Origin: Larix kaempferi
Taxonomy: Eukaryota; Streptophyta; Pinopsida; Pinales; Pinaceae
DNA: 64,000 nt
Direction: 5' to 3'
Assembly: GCA_027924585.1 (NCBI GenBank)
Contig: BSBM01000200.1
Coordinates: 1,054,001-1,118,000 of the forward strand
Shown in pieces: positions 49,076-62,100 of the stretch (positions are counted from its first letter, which is position 1; every line of letters starts with the position of its first letter). A program made the position numbers and the translations under genes. The notes below the pieces were generated by a model, which made no database searches, was not told the DNA's origin, and saw only the letters and a list, made by a program, of their open reading frames with translations.

Positions 49076-49375
49076 ATATGACAATGCTGATGATCGTGAG
49101 ATAACGATGCAGATGATCGTAAGATGACGATGCTAATGATCGTGTGATGACGATGCTGATAATCGTGAGATGACGATGCTGATGATCGTATGATGACGAT
49201 GCTGATGATCGTGAGATGACGATGCTGATGATCGTGTGATGACGATGCTGATGATCGTGAGATGACGATGTTGATGATCGTGTGATGATGATGTTGATGA
49301 TATTGAGATGACGATGTTGTTGATCATGTGATGACGATGCTGATGATCGTGTGATGGCAATGCTGACAATCGTGA
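49076..49375 (+). repeat. 23-bp hairpin minisatellite, element 2 (about 12 copies)
   Basis: Same family and same place as 14953-15150 of element 1, with ACGAT/ATCGT stems. Alternating GTGAG and GTGTG variants suggest partial dimeric expansion. Confidence 0.88.
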
Positions 49376-49588
49376 GGATTCAGATATTGATGTTGCTGTA
49401 GCTGTTTGAGTGCTGCAGAAGATAAAGACTCAGTACTGAAGATGTTGATGTTCCAGTATTGAAGATATTCCAGTAACTGGTTGGGTTACTGATGATGTTG
49501 AGAAAGCTTCCAATGATTTATAGATGTATCATGTATGATGTTGATGACTCCTTGCTCGTGCAGATGCTGTTATAATATCCTTCTCGTT
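49376..49588 (+). other. conserved 3' pre-LTR segment, element 2
   Basis: Counterpart of 15151-15366, with the CAGTAAC/GTTACTG stem retained while its loop differs (TGGTTGG here, TGCTTGA in element 1). Non-coding. Confidence 0.7.
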
Positions 49589-49597
49589 AAGGGGGAG
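49589..49597 (+). other. polypurine tract of element 2
   Basis: AAGGGGGAG, all purine, directly before the TG of the 3' LTR. Standard plus-strand priming site. Confidence 0.92.
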
Positions 49598-50201
49598 TGT
49601 TGAGATATTGTAACTTCAAAGAATATTATATTTGTACTTTATTATTCCGGAGATGATTCATTCCTCCGTGAAGATCTTATTGTATATCCGGAGATGTTTA
49701 TTCCTCCGTCGGAATGTGGTAACTTGGGTTATTAGACTTCCCTAGTGGGGGTCGGCCCTGTATGTGTTATGTGGGTCAAAGGGTTATTAGACCACCCTAG
49801 AGGGGTCAGCCCAGTCAGTTATAATGGGGTATTTAACCTAATGGTTAAATACGAGCCTACATGTACTTGTGTAAAATACATATAAGAGTAGTGTATAAAT
49901 AGAGGAGGTGTGTTCCTCATTATACACATTCACTCACTTGAGGATAGCGCACTTGTGGAGGAGAGGTATGCTATTAAGGAGGAGGAGATCATGTCTCAGG
50001 GTTTCATCTTTGTATATTGCTGGTCATCTATATTGAGGAAGCTTTGCTGGGTTTTCTACCCCATGAGGGTTTCCCAGGATAAATCTCTGTCTCTTGTGTT
50101 TATGTTGTGCTTGTTGTTTCTTCAGTGATCCTGTATATGCTATTATTGTGAAATGGAATGTAATGCTGCTATTTTCTATCTTAGCATATTAAATCTTAAC
50201 A
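49598..50201 (+). repeat. 3' LTR of retroelement 2
   Basis: 604 bp with the TATA box at 49894-49901. By hand alignment about 10 differences from 43103-43706, including two adjacent changes at ATTGTGGAGG versus ATTAAGGAGG. Confidence 0.95.
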
Positions 50202-50439
50202 GTATGCACATTCTACGTCATAACGACTTTCTATAGTTTGCGCATGCGTCCGGAAATAAGAAAAGCTTATTTCCACCATTTTTTAAAATCACAACTTCTA
50301 GAAGGTTTATATGATTTCGTAAAAAACACGAGTTTTTAGAAAATGTGTTTTATTTAATAAATGGAATCTACAAAGTATGCACATTCTACGTCATAACAAC
50401 TTTCTATAGTTTGTGCATGCGTCCGGAAATAAGAAAAGC

Positions 50440-53400
50440 TTACTTCACCCGTTTTTTAAAATCACAGCTTCTAGAAGTTTTACGTGATTTCGTAAACAAC
50501 ACGAGTTTTTAGAAAATGTGTTTTATTTCATAAATGGAATCTAAAAAGTATGCACATTCTACGTCATAACGACTTTCTATAGTTTGCGCATGCGTCAGGA
50601 AATAAGAAAAGCTTACTTCCCCCGTTTTTTAAAATCACAGCTTCTAGAAGGTTTACATGATTTCGTAAAAAACACGAGTTTTTATAAAATGTGTTTTATT
50701 TCATAAATGGAATCTACAAAGTATGCAAATTCTACGTCATAACGACTTTCTATAGTTTGCGCACGCGTTTGGAAATAAGAAAAGCTTACTTTCCTCGTTT
50801 TTTAAAATCACAGCTTCTATAAGGTTTACATGATTTCTTAAAAAACACGAGTTTTTAGAAAATGTGTTTTATTTCGTAAATGTAATCAACAAAGTATGCA
50901 CATTCTACGTCATAACGACTTTCTATAGTTTGTGAAAGCGATTGGAAATAAGAAAAGCTTACTTCCTCCGTTTTTTAAAATCACAGCTTCTAGAAGGTTT
51001 ACATGATTTCTTAAAAAACACGAGTTTTTAGAAAATGTGTTTTATTTCATAAATGGAATCGACAAAGTATGCACATTCTACGTCATAACGACTTTCTATA
51101 GTTTGCGCATGCGTCCGGAAATAAGAAAAGCTTACTTCCACCGTTTTTTAAAATGACAGCTTCTAGAAGCTTTACATGATTTCGTAAAAAACACGAGTTT
51201 TTAGAAAAAGTGTTTTATTACATAAATGGAATCTACAAAGTATGCACATTCTACGTCATAACGATTTTCTATAGTTTGCGCATTCGTCCAGAAATAAGAA
51301 AAGCTTACTTCCACCGTTTTTTAAAATCACAGCTTCTAGAAGGTTTTCATGATTTCGTAAAAAACACGAGTTTTTAGAAAATGTGTTTTATTTCATAAAT
51401 GGAATCAACAAAGTATGCACATTCTACGTCATAACGACTCTCTATAGTTTGCGAATACGTTTGCAAATAAGAAAAGCTTACTTCCCCCGTTTTTTAAAAT
51501 CACAGCTTCTAGAAGGTTTACATGATTTCTTAAAAAACACGAGTTTTTAGATAATTTGTTTTATTTCATAAATGGAATCGACGAAGTATGCACATTCTAC
51601 GTCATAAAGTCTTTCTATAGTTTGCGCATGCGTCCGGAAATAAGAAAAGCTTACTTCCACCTTTTTTTAAAATCACAGCTTCTAGAAGCTTTACATGATT
51701 TCGTAAAAAACACGAGTTTTTAGAAAATGTGTTTTATTTCATAAATGGAATCGACAAAGTATACACATTCTACGTCATAACGACTTTCTATAGTTTGTGC
51801 ATGCGTCCGGAAATAACAAAAACTTACTTCCCCCGTTTTTTAAAATCACAACTTCTAGAAGGTTTACATGATTTCGTAAAAAACACGAGTTTTTAGAAAA
51901 TGTGTTTTATTTCATAAATGGAATCTACAAAGTATGCACATTCTACGTCATAACGACTTTCTATAGTTTGCACATGCATCCGGAAATAAGAAAAGCTTAC
52001 TTCCCCCGTTTTTTAAAATCACAGCTTCTAGAAGGTTTACATGATTTCTTAAAAAACACGAGTTTTTAGAAAATGTGTTTTATTTCATAAATGGAATCAA
52101 CAAAGTATGCACATTCTACATCATAACGACTTTCCATAGTTTGCGCATGCGTTTGGAAATAAGAAAAGCTTACTTCCCCCGTTTTTTAAAATCACAGCTT
52201 CTAGAAGATTTACATGATTTCTTAAAAAACACAAGTTTTTAGAAAATGTGTTTTATTTCATAAATGGAATCAACAAAGTATGCACATTCTACTTCATAAC
52301 GACTTTCTATAGTTTGCGCATTCGTCCGGAAATAAGAAAAGCTTACTTCCACCGTTTTTTAAAATCGCAGCTTCTAGAAGGTTTACATGATTTCGTAAAA
52401 AACAGGAGTTTTTAGAAAATGTGTTTTATTTCATAAATGGAATCTACAAAGTATGCAAATTCTACGTCATAACGACTTTCTATAGTTTGCGCATGCGTCT
52501 GGAAATAAGAAAAGCTTACTTCCACCGTTTTTTAAAATCATAGCTTCTAGAAGGTTTACATGATTTCGGAAAAAACATGAGTTTTTAGAAAATGTGTTTT
52601 CTTTCGTAAATGGACTCGACAAAGTATGCACATTCTACGTCATAACGACTTTCTACAGTTTGCGCATTCGTCCGGAAATAAGAAAAGCTTACTTCCACCG
52701 TTTTTTAGAATCACAGCTTCTAGAAGTTTTACATGATTTCGTAAAAAACACGAGTTTTTAGAAAATGTGTTTTATTTCATAAATGGAATCTACAAAGTAT
52801 GCACATTCTACGTCATAACGACTTTCTATAGTTTGCGCATGCATCCGGAAATAAGAAAAGCTTACTTCCCCCGTTTTTTAAAATCATAGCTTCTAGAAGG
52901 TTTACATGATTTCTTAAAAAACATGAGTTTTTAGAAAATGTGTTTTATTTCTTAAATGGAATCGACAAAGTATGCACATTCTACGTCATAACAACAATCT
53001 ATAGTTTGCGAATGCGTCCGGAAATAACAAAAGCTTACTTCCACCGTTTTTTAAAATGACAACTTCTAGAAGCTTTACATGATTTCGTAAAAAAACCGAG
53101 TTTTTAGAAAAAGTGTTTTATTTCATAAATGGAATCAACAAAGTATGCACATTCTACGTCATAACGACTTTCTATAGTTTGCGCATGCGTCCGGAAATAA
53201 GAAAAGCTTACTTCCACCATTTTTTAAAATCACAGCTTCTAAAAGGTTTACATGATTTCGTAAAAAACACGAGTTTTTAGAAAATGTGTTTTATTTCATA
53301 AATGGAATCTACAAAGTATGCACATTCTACGTCAGAATGACTTTCTATAGTTTGCGCATTCGTCCGGAAATAAGAAAAGCTTACTTCCACCGTTTTTTAG

Positions 53401-53600
53401 AATCACAGCTTCTAGAAGGTTTACATGATTTCTTAAAAAACACGAGTTTTTAGAAAATGTGTTTTATTTCATAAATGGAATCAACAACGTATGCACATTC
53501 TACGTCATAACGACTTTCTATGGTTTGCGAATGCGTTTGCAAATAAGAAAAGCTTACTTCCCCCGTTTTTTAAAATCACAGCTTCTAGAAGGTTTACATG
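50440..53600 (+). repeat. segment related to 32.4-34.9 kb and to the 14-mer HOR family
   Basis: Rare variants occur in the same order as upstream: GTAAACAACACGAG (about 32497 and 50490), AAAGCGATTGGAAAT (32941 and 50935) and TTTGCAAATA (33466 and 51460). The spacing is close to 17.99 kb, which includes the 7.1-kb retroelement 2. A second TTTGCAAATA at 53536 gives a 2076-bp interval, exactly 12 x 173. This marks a long-range duplication within the array, later shortened. Confidence 0.75.
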
Positions 53601-53929
53601 ATTTCGTAAAAAACACGAGTTTTTAGATATGTGTTTTATTTCATAAATGGAATCTTCAAAGTATGCACATTCTACGTCATAACGACTTTCTATAGTTTGC
53701 ACATGCATCCGGAAATAAGAAAAGCTTACTTCCCCCGTTTTTTAAAATCACAGCTTCTAGAAGGTTTACATGATTTCTTAAAAAACACGAGTTTTTAGAA
53801 AATGTGTTTTATTTCATAAATGGAATCAACAAAGTATGGACATTCTACATCATAACGACTTTCTATAGTTTGCGCATGCGTTTGGAAATAAGAAAAGCTT
53901 ACTTCCCCCGTTTTTTAAAATCACAGCTT

Positions 53930-56900
53930 CTATAAGGTTTACATGATTTCTTAAAAAACACGAGTTTTTAGAAAATGTGTTTTATTTCGTAAATGGAATC
54001 AACAAAGTATGCACATTCTACATCTTAACGACTTTCTATAGTTTGCGCATGCGTTTGGAAATAAGAAAAGCTTACTTTCCCCGTTTTTTAAAATCACAGC
54101 TTCTAGAAGGTTTACATCATTTCTTAAAAAACACGAGTTTTTAGACAATGTGTTTTATTTCATAAATGGAATCGACAAAGTATGCACATTCTACGTCATA
54201 ACGACTTTCTATAGTTTGCGCACTCGTCCAGAAATAAGAAAAGCTTACTTCCCCCATTTTTTAAAATCACAGCTTCTACATGATTTCTTAAAAAACACGA
54301 GTTTTTAGAAAATCTGTTTTATTTCATAAAGGGAATCAACAAAGTATGCACATTCTACGTCATAACGACTTTCTATAGTTTGCGCATGCATTTGGAAATA
54401 AGAAAAGCTTACTTCCCCCATTTTTTAAAATCACAGCTTATAGAAGGTTTACATGGTTTCTTAAAAAACACGTTTTTAGAAAATGTGTTTTATTTCATAA
54501 ATGGAATCATCAATGTATGCACATTCTACCTCATAATGACTTTCTATGGTTTGCGCATGCGTCCGGAAATAAGAAAAGCTTACTTCCACCATTTTTTAAA
54601 ATCACAGCTTCTAGAAGGTTTACATGATTTCGTAAAAAACATGAGTTTTTAGAAAATGTGTTTTATTTCATCAATGGAATCAACAAAGTATGCTCATTCT
54701 ACGTCATAACGACTTTCTATAGTTTGCGCATGCGTCCGGAAATAAGAAAAGCTTACTTCCACCATTTTTTAAAATCACAACTTCTAGAAGGTTTATATGA
54801 TTTCGTAAAAAACATGAGTTTTTAGAAAATGTGTTTTATTTCATAAATGGAATCTTCAAAGTATGCACATTCTACCTCATAACAAATTTCTATAGTTTGT
54901 GCATGCGTCCGGAAATAAGAAAAGCTTACTTCCACCGTTTTTTAAAATCACAGCTTCTAGAAGGTTTATATGATTTCTTAAAAAACACGAGTTTTTAGAA
55001 AATGTGTTTTATTTCATAAATGGAATCAAAAAAGTATGCACATTCTACGCCATAACTACTTTCTATAGTTTGCGCATTCGTCCGGAAATAAGAAAAGCTT
55101 ACTTCCACCGTTTTCTAAAATCACAGCTACTAGAAGGTTTACATGATTTCGTAAAAAACAGGAGTTTTTAGAAAATGTGTTTTATTTCATAAATGGAATC
55201 TACAAAGTATGCACATTCTACCTCATAATGACTTTCTATAGTTTGCGCATGCGTCCGGAAATAAGAAAAGCTTACTTCCACCGTTTTTTAAAATCACAGC
55301 TTCTAGAAGGTTTACATGATTTCGTAAAAAACACGAGTTTTTAGAAAATGTGTTTTATTTCATAAATGGACTCGACAAAGTATGCACATTCTACGTCATA
55401 ACGACTTTCTACAGGTTGCGCATGCATCCGTAAATAAGAAAAGCTTACTTCCACCGTTTTTTAAAATCACAGCTTCTAGAAGCTTTACATGATTTCGTAA
55501 AAAACACGAGTTTTTAGAAAATGTTTTTTATTTCATCAATGGAATCGACAAAGTATGCACATTCTACGTCATAAAGACTTTCTATAGTTTGTTAATGCGT
55601 CCGAAAATAAGAAAAGCTTACTTCCACCTTTTTTTAAAATCACAGCTTCTAGAACCTTTACATGATTTCGTAAAAAACATGAATTTTTAGAAAATGTGTT
55701 TTATTTCATCAATGGAATCGACAAAGTATGCACATTCTACGTCATAAAGACTTTCTATAGTTTGTGCATGCGTCCGGAAATAAGAAAATCTTACTTCCCC
55801 CGTTTTTTAAAATCACGGCTTCTAGAAGGTTTACATGATTTCGTAAAAAACACGAGTTTTTAGAAAATTTGTTTTATTTCATAAATGGAATGTACAACGT
55901 ATGCACATTCTACGTCATAACGACTTTCGATAGTTTGGACATGCATCCGGAAATAAGAAAAGCTTACTTCCCCCGTTTTTTAAAATCACAGCTTCTATAA
56001 GGTTTACATGATTTCTTAAAAAACACGAGTTTTTAGAAAATGTGTTTTATTTCGTAAATGGAATCAACAAAGTATGCACATTCTACATCATAACGACTTT
56101 CTATAGTTTGCGCATGCGTTTGGAAATAAGAAAAGCTTACTTTCCCCGTTTTTTAAAATCACAGCTTCTAGAAGGTTTACATCATTTCTTAAAAAACACG
56201 AGTTTTTAGACAATGTGTTTTATTTCATAAATGGAATCGACAAAGTATGCACATTCTACGTCATAACGACTTTCTATAGTTTGCGCACTCGTCCAGAAAT
56301 AAGAAAAGCTTACTTCCCCCATTTTTTAAAATCACAGCTTCTACATGATTTCTTAAAAAACACGAGTTTTTAGAAAATCTGTTTTATTTCATAAAGGGAA
56401 TCAACAAAGTATGCACATTCTACGTCATAACGACTTTCTATAGTTTGCGCATGCATTTGGAAATAAGAAAAGCTTACTTCCCCCATTTTTTAAAATCACA
56501 GCTTATAGAAGGTTTACATGGTTTCTTAAAAAACACGTTTTTAGAAAATGTGTTTTATTTCATAAATGGAATCAACAATGTATGCACATTCTACCTCATA
56601 ATGACTTTCTATGGTTTGCGCATGCGTCCGGAAATAAGAAAAGCTTACTTCCACCATTTTTTAAAATCACAGCTTCTAGAAGGTTTACATGATTTCGTAA
56701 AAAACATGAGTTTTTAGAAAATGTGTTTTATTTCATCAATGGAATCAACAAAGTATGCTCATTCTACGTCATAACGACTTTCTATAGTTTGCGCATGCGT
56801 CCGGAAATAAGAAAAGCTTACTTCCACCATTTTTTAAAATCACAACTTCTAGAAGGTTTATATGATTTCGTAAAAAACATGAGTTTTTAGAAAATGTGTT

Positions 56901-59150
56901 TTATTTCATAAATGGAATCTTCAAAGTATGCACATTCTACCTCATAACAAATTTCTATAGTTTGTGCATGCGTCCGGAAATAAGAAAATCTTACTTCCAC
57001 CGTTTTTTAAAATCACAGCTTCTAGAAGGTTTATATGATTTCTTAAAAAACACGAGTTTTTAGAAAATGTGTTTTATTTCATAAATGGAATCAACAAAGT
57101 ATGCACATTCTACGCCATAACGACTTTCTATAGTTTGCGCATTCGTCCGGAAATAAGAAAAGCTTACTTCCACCGTTTTCTAAAATCACAGCTACTAGAA
57201 GGTTTACATGATTTCGTAAAAAACAGGAGTTTTTAGAAAATGTGTTTTATTTCATAAATGGAATCTACAAAGTATGCACATTCTACGTCATAATGACTTT
57301 CTATAGTTTGCGCATGCGTCCGGAAATAAGAAAAGCTTACTTCCACCGTTTTTTAAAATCACAGCTTCTAGAAGGTTTACATGATTTCGTAAAAAACACG
57401 AGTTTTTAGAAAATGTGTTTTATTTCATAAATGGACTCGACAAAGTATGCACATTCTACGTCATAACGACTTTCTACAGGTTGCGCATGCATCCGTAAAT
57501 AAGAAAAGCTTACTTCCACCGTTTTTTAAAATCACAGCTTCTAGAAGCTTTACATGATTTCGTAAAAAACACGAGTTTTTAGAAAATGTTTTTTATTTCA
57601 TCAATGGAATCGACAAAGTATGCACATTCTACGTCATAAAGACTTTCTATAGTTTGTTAATGCGTCCGAAAATAAGAAAAGCTTACTTCCACCTTTTTTT
57701 AAAATCACAGCTTCTAGAACCTTTACATGATTTCGTAAAAAACATGAATTTTTAGAAAATGTGTTTTATTTCATCAATGGAATCGACAAAGTATGCACAT
57801 TCTACGTCATAAAGACTTTCTATAGTTTGTGCATGCGTCCGGAAATAAGAAAATCTTACTTCCCCCGTTTTTTAAAATCACGGCTTCTAGAAGGTTTACA
57901 TGATTTCGTAAAAAACACGAGTTTTTAGAAAATTTGTTTTATTTCATAAATGGAATGTACAACGTATGCACATTCTACGTCATAACGACTTTCGATAGTT
58001 TGGACATGCATCCGGAAATAAGAAAAGCTTACTTCCCCCGTTTTTTAAAATCACAGCTTCTATAAGGTTTACATGATTTCTTAAAAAACACGAGTTTTTA
58101 GAAAATGTGTTTTATTTCGTAAATGGAATCAACAAAGTATGCACATTCTACATCATAACGACTTTCTATAGTTTGCGCATGCGTTTGGAAATAAGAAAAG
58201 CTTACTTTCCCCGTTTTTTAAAATCACAGCTTCTAGAAGGTTTACATCATTTCTTAAAAAACACGAGTTTTTAGACAATGTGTTTTATTTCATAAATGGA
58301 ATCGACAAAGTATGCACATTCTACGTCATAACGACTTTCTATAGTTTGCGCACTCGTCCAGAAATAAGAAAAGCTTACTTCCCCCATTTTTTAAAATCAC
58401 AGCTTCTACATGATTTCTTAAAAAACACGAGTTTTTAGAAAATCTGTTTTATTTCATAAAGGGAATCAACAAAGTATGCACATTCTACGTCATAACGACT
58501 TTCTATAGTTTGCGCATGCATTTGGAAATAAGAAAAGCTTACTTCCCCCATTTTTTAAAATCACAGCTTATACAAGGTTTACATGGTTTCTTAAAAAACA
58601 CGTTTTTAGAAAATGTGTTTTATTTCATAAATGGAATCAACAATGTATGCACATTCTACCTCATAATGACTTTCTATGGTTTGCGCATGCGTCCGGAAAT
58701 AAGAAAAGCTTACTTCCACCATTTTTTAAAATCACAGCTTCTAGAAGGTTTACATGATTTCGTAAAAAACATGAGTTTTTAGAAAATGTGTTTTATTTCA
58801 TCAATGGAATCAACAAAGTATGCTCATTCTACGTCATAACGACTTTCTATAGTTTGCGCATGCGTCCGGAAATAAGAAAAGCTTACTTCCACCATTTTTT
58901 AAAATCACAACTTCTAGAAGGTTTATATGATTTCGTAAAAAACATGAGTTTTTAGAAAATGTGTTTTATTTCATAAATGGAATCTTCAAAGTATGCACAT
59001 TCTACCTCATAACAAATTTCTATAGTTTGTGCATGCGTCCGGAAATAAGAAAAGCTTACTTCCACCGTTTTTTAAAATCACAGCTTCTAGAAGGTTTATA
59101 TGATTTCTTAAAAAACACGAGTTTTTAGAAAATGTGTTTTATTTCATAAA
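53930..59150 (+). repeat. 12-monomer higher-order repeat (2065 bp, about 2.5 copies)
   Basis: TATAAGGTTTACATG recurs at 53931, 55996 and 58061, exactly 2065 bp apart, which is 12 x 173 minus 11. The missing 11 bp are a 9-bp deletion (CTTCTACATG in place of the full CTTCTAGAAGG...CATG, about 54274, 56339, 58404) and a 2-bp deletion (AACACGTTTTTAG, about 54469, 56534, 58599). Copies are nearly identical, so this is among the youngest expansions in the window. The third copy stops near 59150. Confidence 0.93.
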
Positions 59151-62100
59151 TGGAATCTTCAAAGTATGCACATTCTACGTCATAACGACTTTCTATAGTT
59201 TGCGCATGCGTTTGGAAATAAGAAAAGCTTACTTCCCCCATTTTTTAAAATCACAGCTTCTAGAAGGTTTACATGATTTCTTAAAAAACACGAGTTTTTA
59301 GAAAATGTGTTTTATTTCATAAATGGAATCTACAAAGTATGCACATTCTACGTCATAACGACTTTCTATAGTTTGCGCATTCATCCGGAAATAAGAAAAG
59401 CTTACTTCCACCGTTTTTTAAAATCACAGCGTCTAGAAGGTTTACATGATTTCTTAAAAAACACGAGTTTTTAGAAAATGTGTTTTATTTCATAAATGGA
59501 ATCAACAAAGTATGCACATTCTACGTCATAACGACTTTCTATACTTTGCGCATGCGTTTGGAAATAAGAAAAGCTTACTTCCCCTGTTTTTTAAAATCAT
59601 AGGTTCTAGAAGGTTTACATGATTTCTTAAAAAACACGAGTTTTTAGAAAATGTGTTTTATTTCATAAATGGAATCAAAAAAGTATGCACATTCTACGTC
59701 ATAACAAATTTCTATAGTTTGCGCATGCGTTTGGAAATAAGAAAAGCTTACTTCCTCCATTTTTTAAAATCACAGCTTCTAGAAGGTTTACATGATTTCT
59801 TAAAAAACACGAGTTTTTAGAAAATGTGTTTTACTTCATAAATGGAATCGACAAGTTATGCACATTCTACGTCATAACGACTTTCTATAGTTTGCGCATG
59901 CGTCCGGAAATAAGAAAAGCTTACTTCCACCGTTTTTTAAAATCACAGCTTCTAGAAGGTTTCCATGATTTCGTAAAAAACACGAGTTTTTAGAAAATGT
60001 GTTTTATTTCATAAATGGAATCTTCAAAGTATGCACATTCTACGTCATAACGACTTTCTATAGTTTGCGCATTCGTCCGAAATTAAGAAAAAGCTTACTT
60101 CCACAGTTTTTTAAAATCACAGCTTCTAGAACGTTTACATGATTTCTTAAAAAACACGAGTTTTTAGAAAATGTGTTTTATTTCATAAATGGAATCAACA
60201 AAGTATGCACATTCTACGTCATAACGACTTTCTATAGTTTGCGCATGCGTTTGGAAATAAGAAAAGCTTACTTCCCCCGTTTTTTAAAATCACAGCTTCT
60301 AGAAGGTTTACATGATTTCTTAAAAAACACGAGTTTTTAGAAAATGTGTTTTATTTCATAAATGGAATCAACAAAGTATGCACATTCTACGTCATAATGA
60401 CTTTCTATAGTTTGCGCATTCGTCCGGAAATAAGAAAAGCTTACTTCCACCGTTTTTTAAAATCACAGCTTTTAGAAGGTTTACATGATTTCGTAAAAAA
60501 CACGAGTTTTAGAAAATGTGTTTTATTTCATAAATGGAATCTACAAAGTATGCACATTCTACGTCATAACGACTTTCTATAGTTTGCGCATGTGTCCAGA
60601 AATAAGAAAAGCTTACTTCCACAATTTATTAAAATCACAGCTTCTAGAAGGTTTACATGATTTCGTAAAAAACATGAGTTTTTAGAAAATGTGTTTTATT
60701 TCGTAAATGGAATCTACAAAGTATGCACATTCTACATCATAACGACTTTCTATAGTTTGCGCATGTGTCCAGAAATAAGAAAAGCTTACTTCCCCCATTT
60801 TTTAAAATCACAGCTTCTACATGATTTCTTAAAAAACACGAGTTTTTAGAAAATGTGTTTTATTTCATAAAGGGAATCAACAAAGTATGCACATTCTACG
60901 TGATAACGACTTTCTATAGTTTGCGCATGCGTTTGGAAATAAGAAAAGCTTACTTCCCCCATTTTTTAAAATCACAGCTTATAGAAGGTTTACATGGTTT
61001 TTTAAAAAACACGTTTTTAGAAAATTTGTTTTATTTCATAAATGGAATCAACAATGTATGCACATTCTACCTCATAATGACTTTCTATGGTTTGCGCATG
61101 CGTCCAGAAATAAGAAAAGCTTACTTCCACCATTTTTTAAAATCACAGCTTCTAGAAGGTTTACATGATTTCGTAAAAAACACGAGTTTTTAGAAAATGT
61201 GTTTTATTTCATCAATGGAATCAACAAAGTATGCACATTCTACGTCATAACGACTTTCTATAGTTTGCGCATGCGTCCGGAAATAAGAAAAGCTTACTTC
61301 CCCCGTTTTTTAAAATCACAACTTCTAGAAGGTTTACATGATTTCTTAAAAAACACGAGTTTTTAGAAAATGTGTTTTATTTCATAAATGGAATCTTCAA
61401 AGTATGCACATTCTACGTCATAACGACTTTCTATAGTTTGCGCATGCGTTTGGAAATAAGAAAAGCTTACTTCCCCCGTTTTTTAAAATCACAGCTTCTA
61501 GAAGGTTTACATGATTTCTTAAAAAACACGAGTTTTTAGAAAATGTGTTTTATTTCATAAATGGAATCTACAAAGTATGCACATTCTACGTCATAATGAC
61601 TTTCTATAGTTTGCGCATTCATCCGGAAATAAGAAAAGCTTACTTCCACCGTTTTTTAAAATCACAGCGTCTAGAAGGTTTACATGATTTCTTAAAAAAC
61701 ACGAGTTTTTAGAAAATGTGTTTTATTTCATAAATGGAATCAACAAAGTATGCACATTCTACGTCATAACGACTTTCTATAGTTTGCGCATGCGTTTGGA
61801 AATAAGAAAAGCTTACTTCCCCTGTTTTTTAAAATCATAGCTTCTAGAAGGTTTACATGATTTCTTAAAAAACACGAGTTTTTAGAAAATGTGTTTTATT
61901 TCATAAATGGAATCAAAAAAGTATGCACATTCTACGTCATAACAAATTTCTATAGTTTGCGCATGCGTTTGGAAATAAGAAAAGCTTACTTCCTCCGTTT
62001 TTTAAAATCACAGCTTCTAGAAGGTTTACATGATTTCCTAAAAAACACGAGTTTTTAGAAAATGTGTTTTACTTCATAAATGGAATCGACAAGTTATGCA

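Larger units (their letters stand above)
43103..50201 (+). mobile_element. LTR retrotransposon 2, same family, non-autonomous (7099 bp)
   Basis: Second full-length copy, same orientation as element 1, with 604-bp LTRs, GTATG target duplication, primer site, leader, minisatellite chain and polypurine tract. LTRs differ at about 10 of 604 positions, fewer than in element 1. It lacks the copia RT/RNase H remnant: its sequence jumps from the equivalent of element 1 position 12236 to 13464. Its minisatellite chain is longer (about 2.7 kb) and includes 40-, 71- and 24-bp families that element 1 lacks. It has no coding capacity of its own. Confidence 0.95.
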
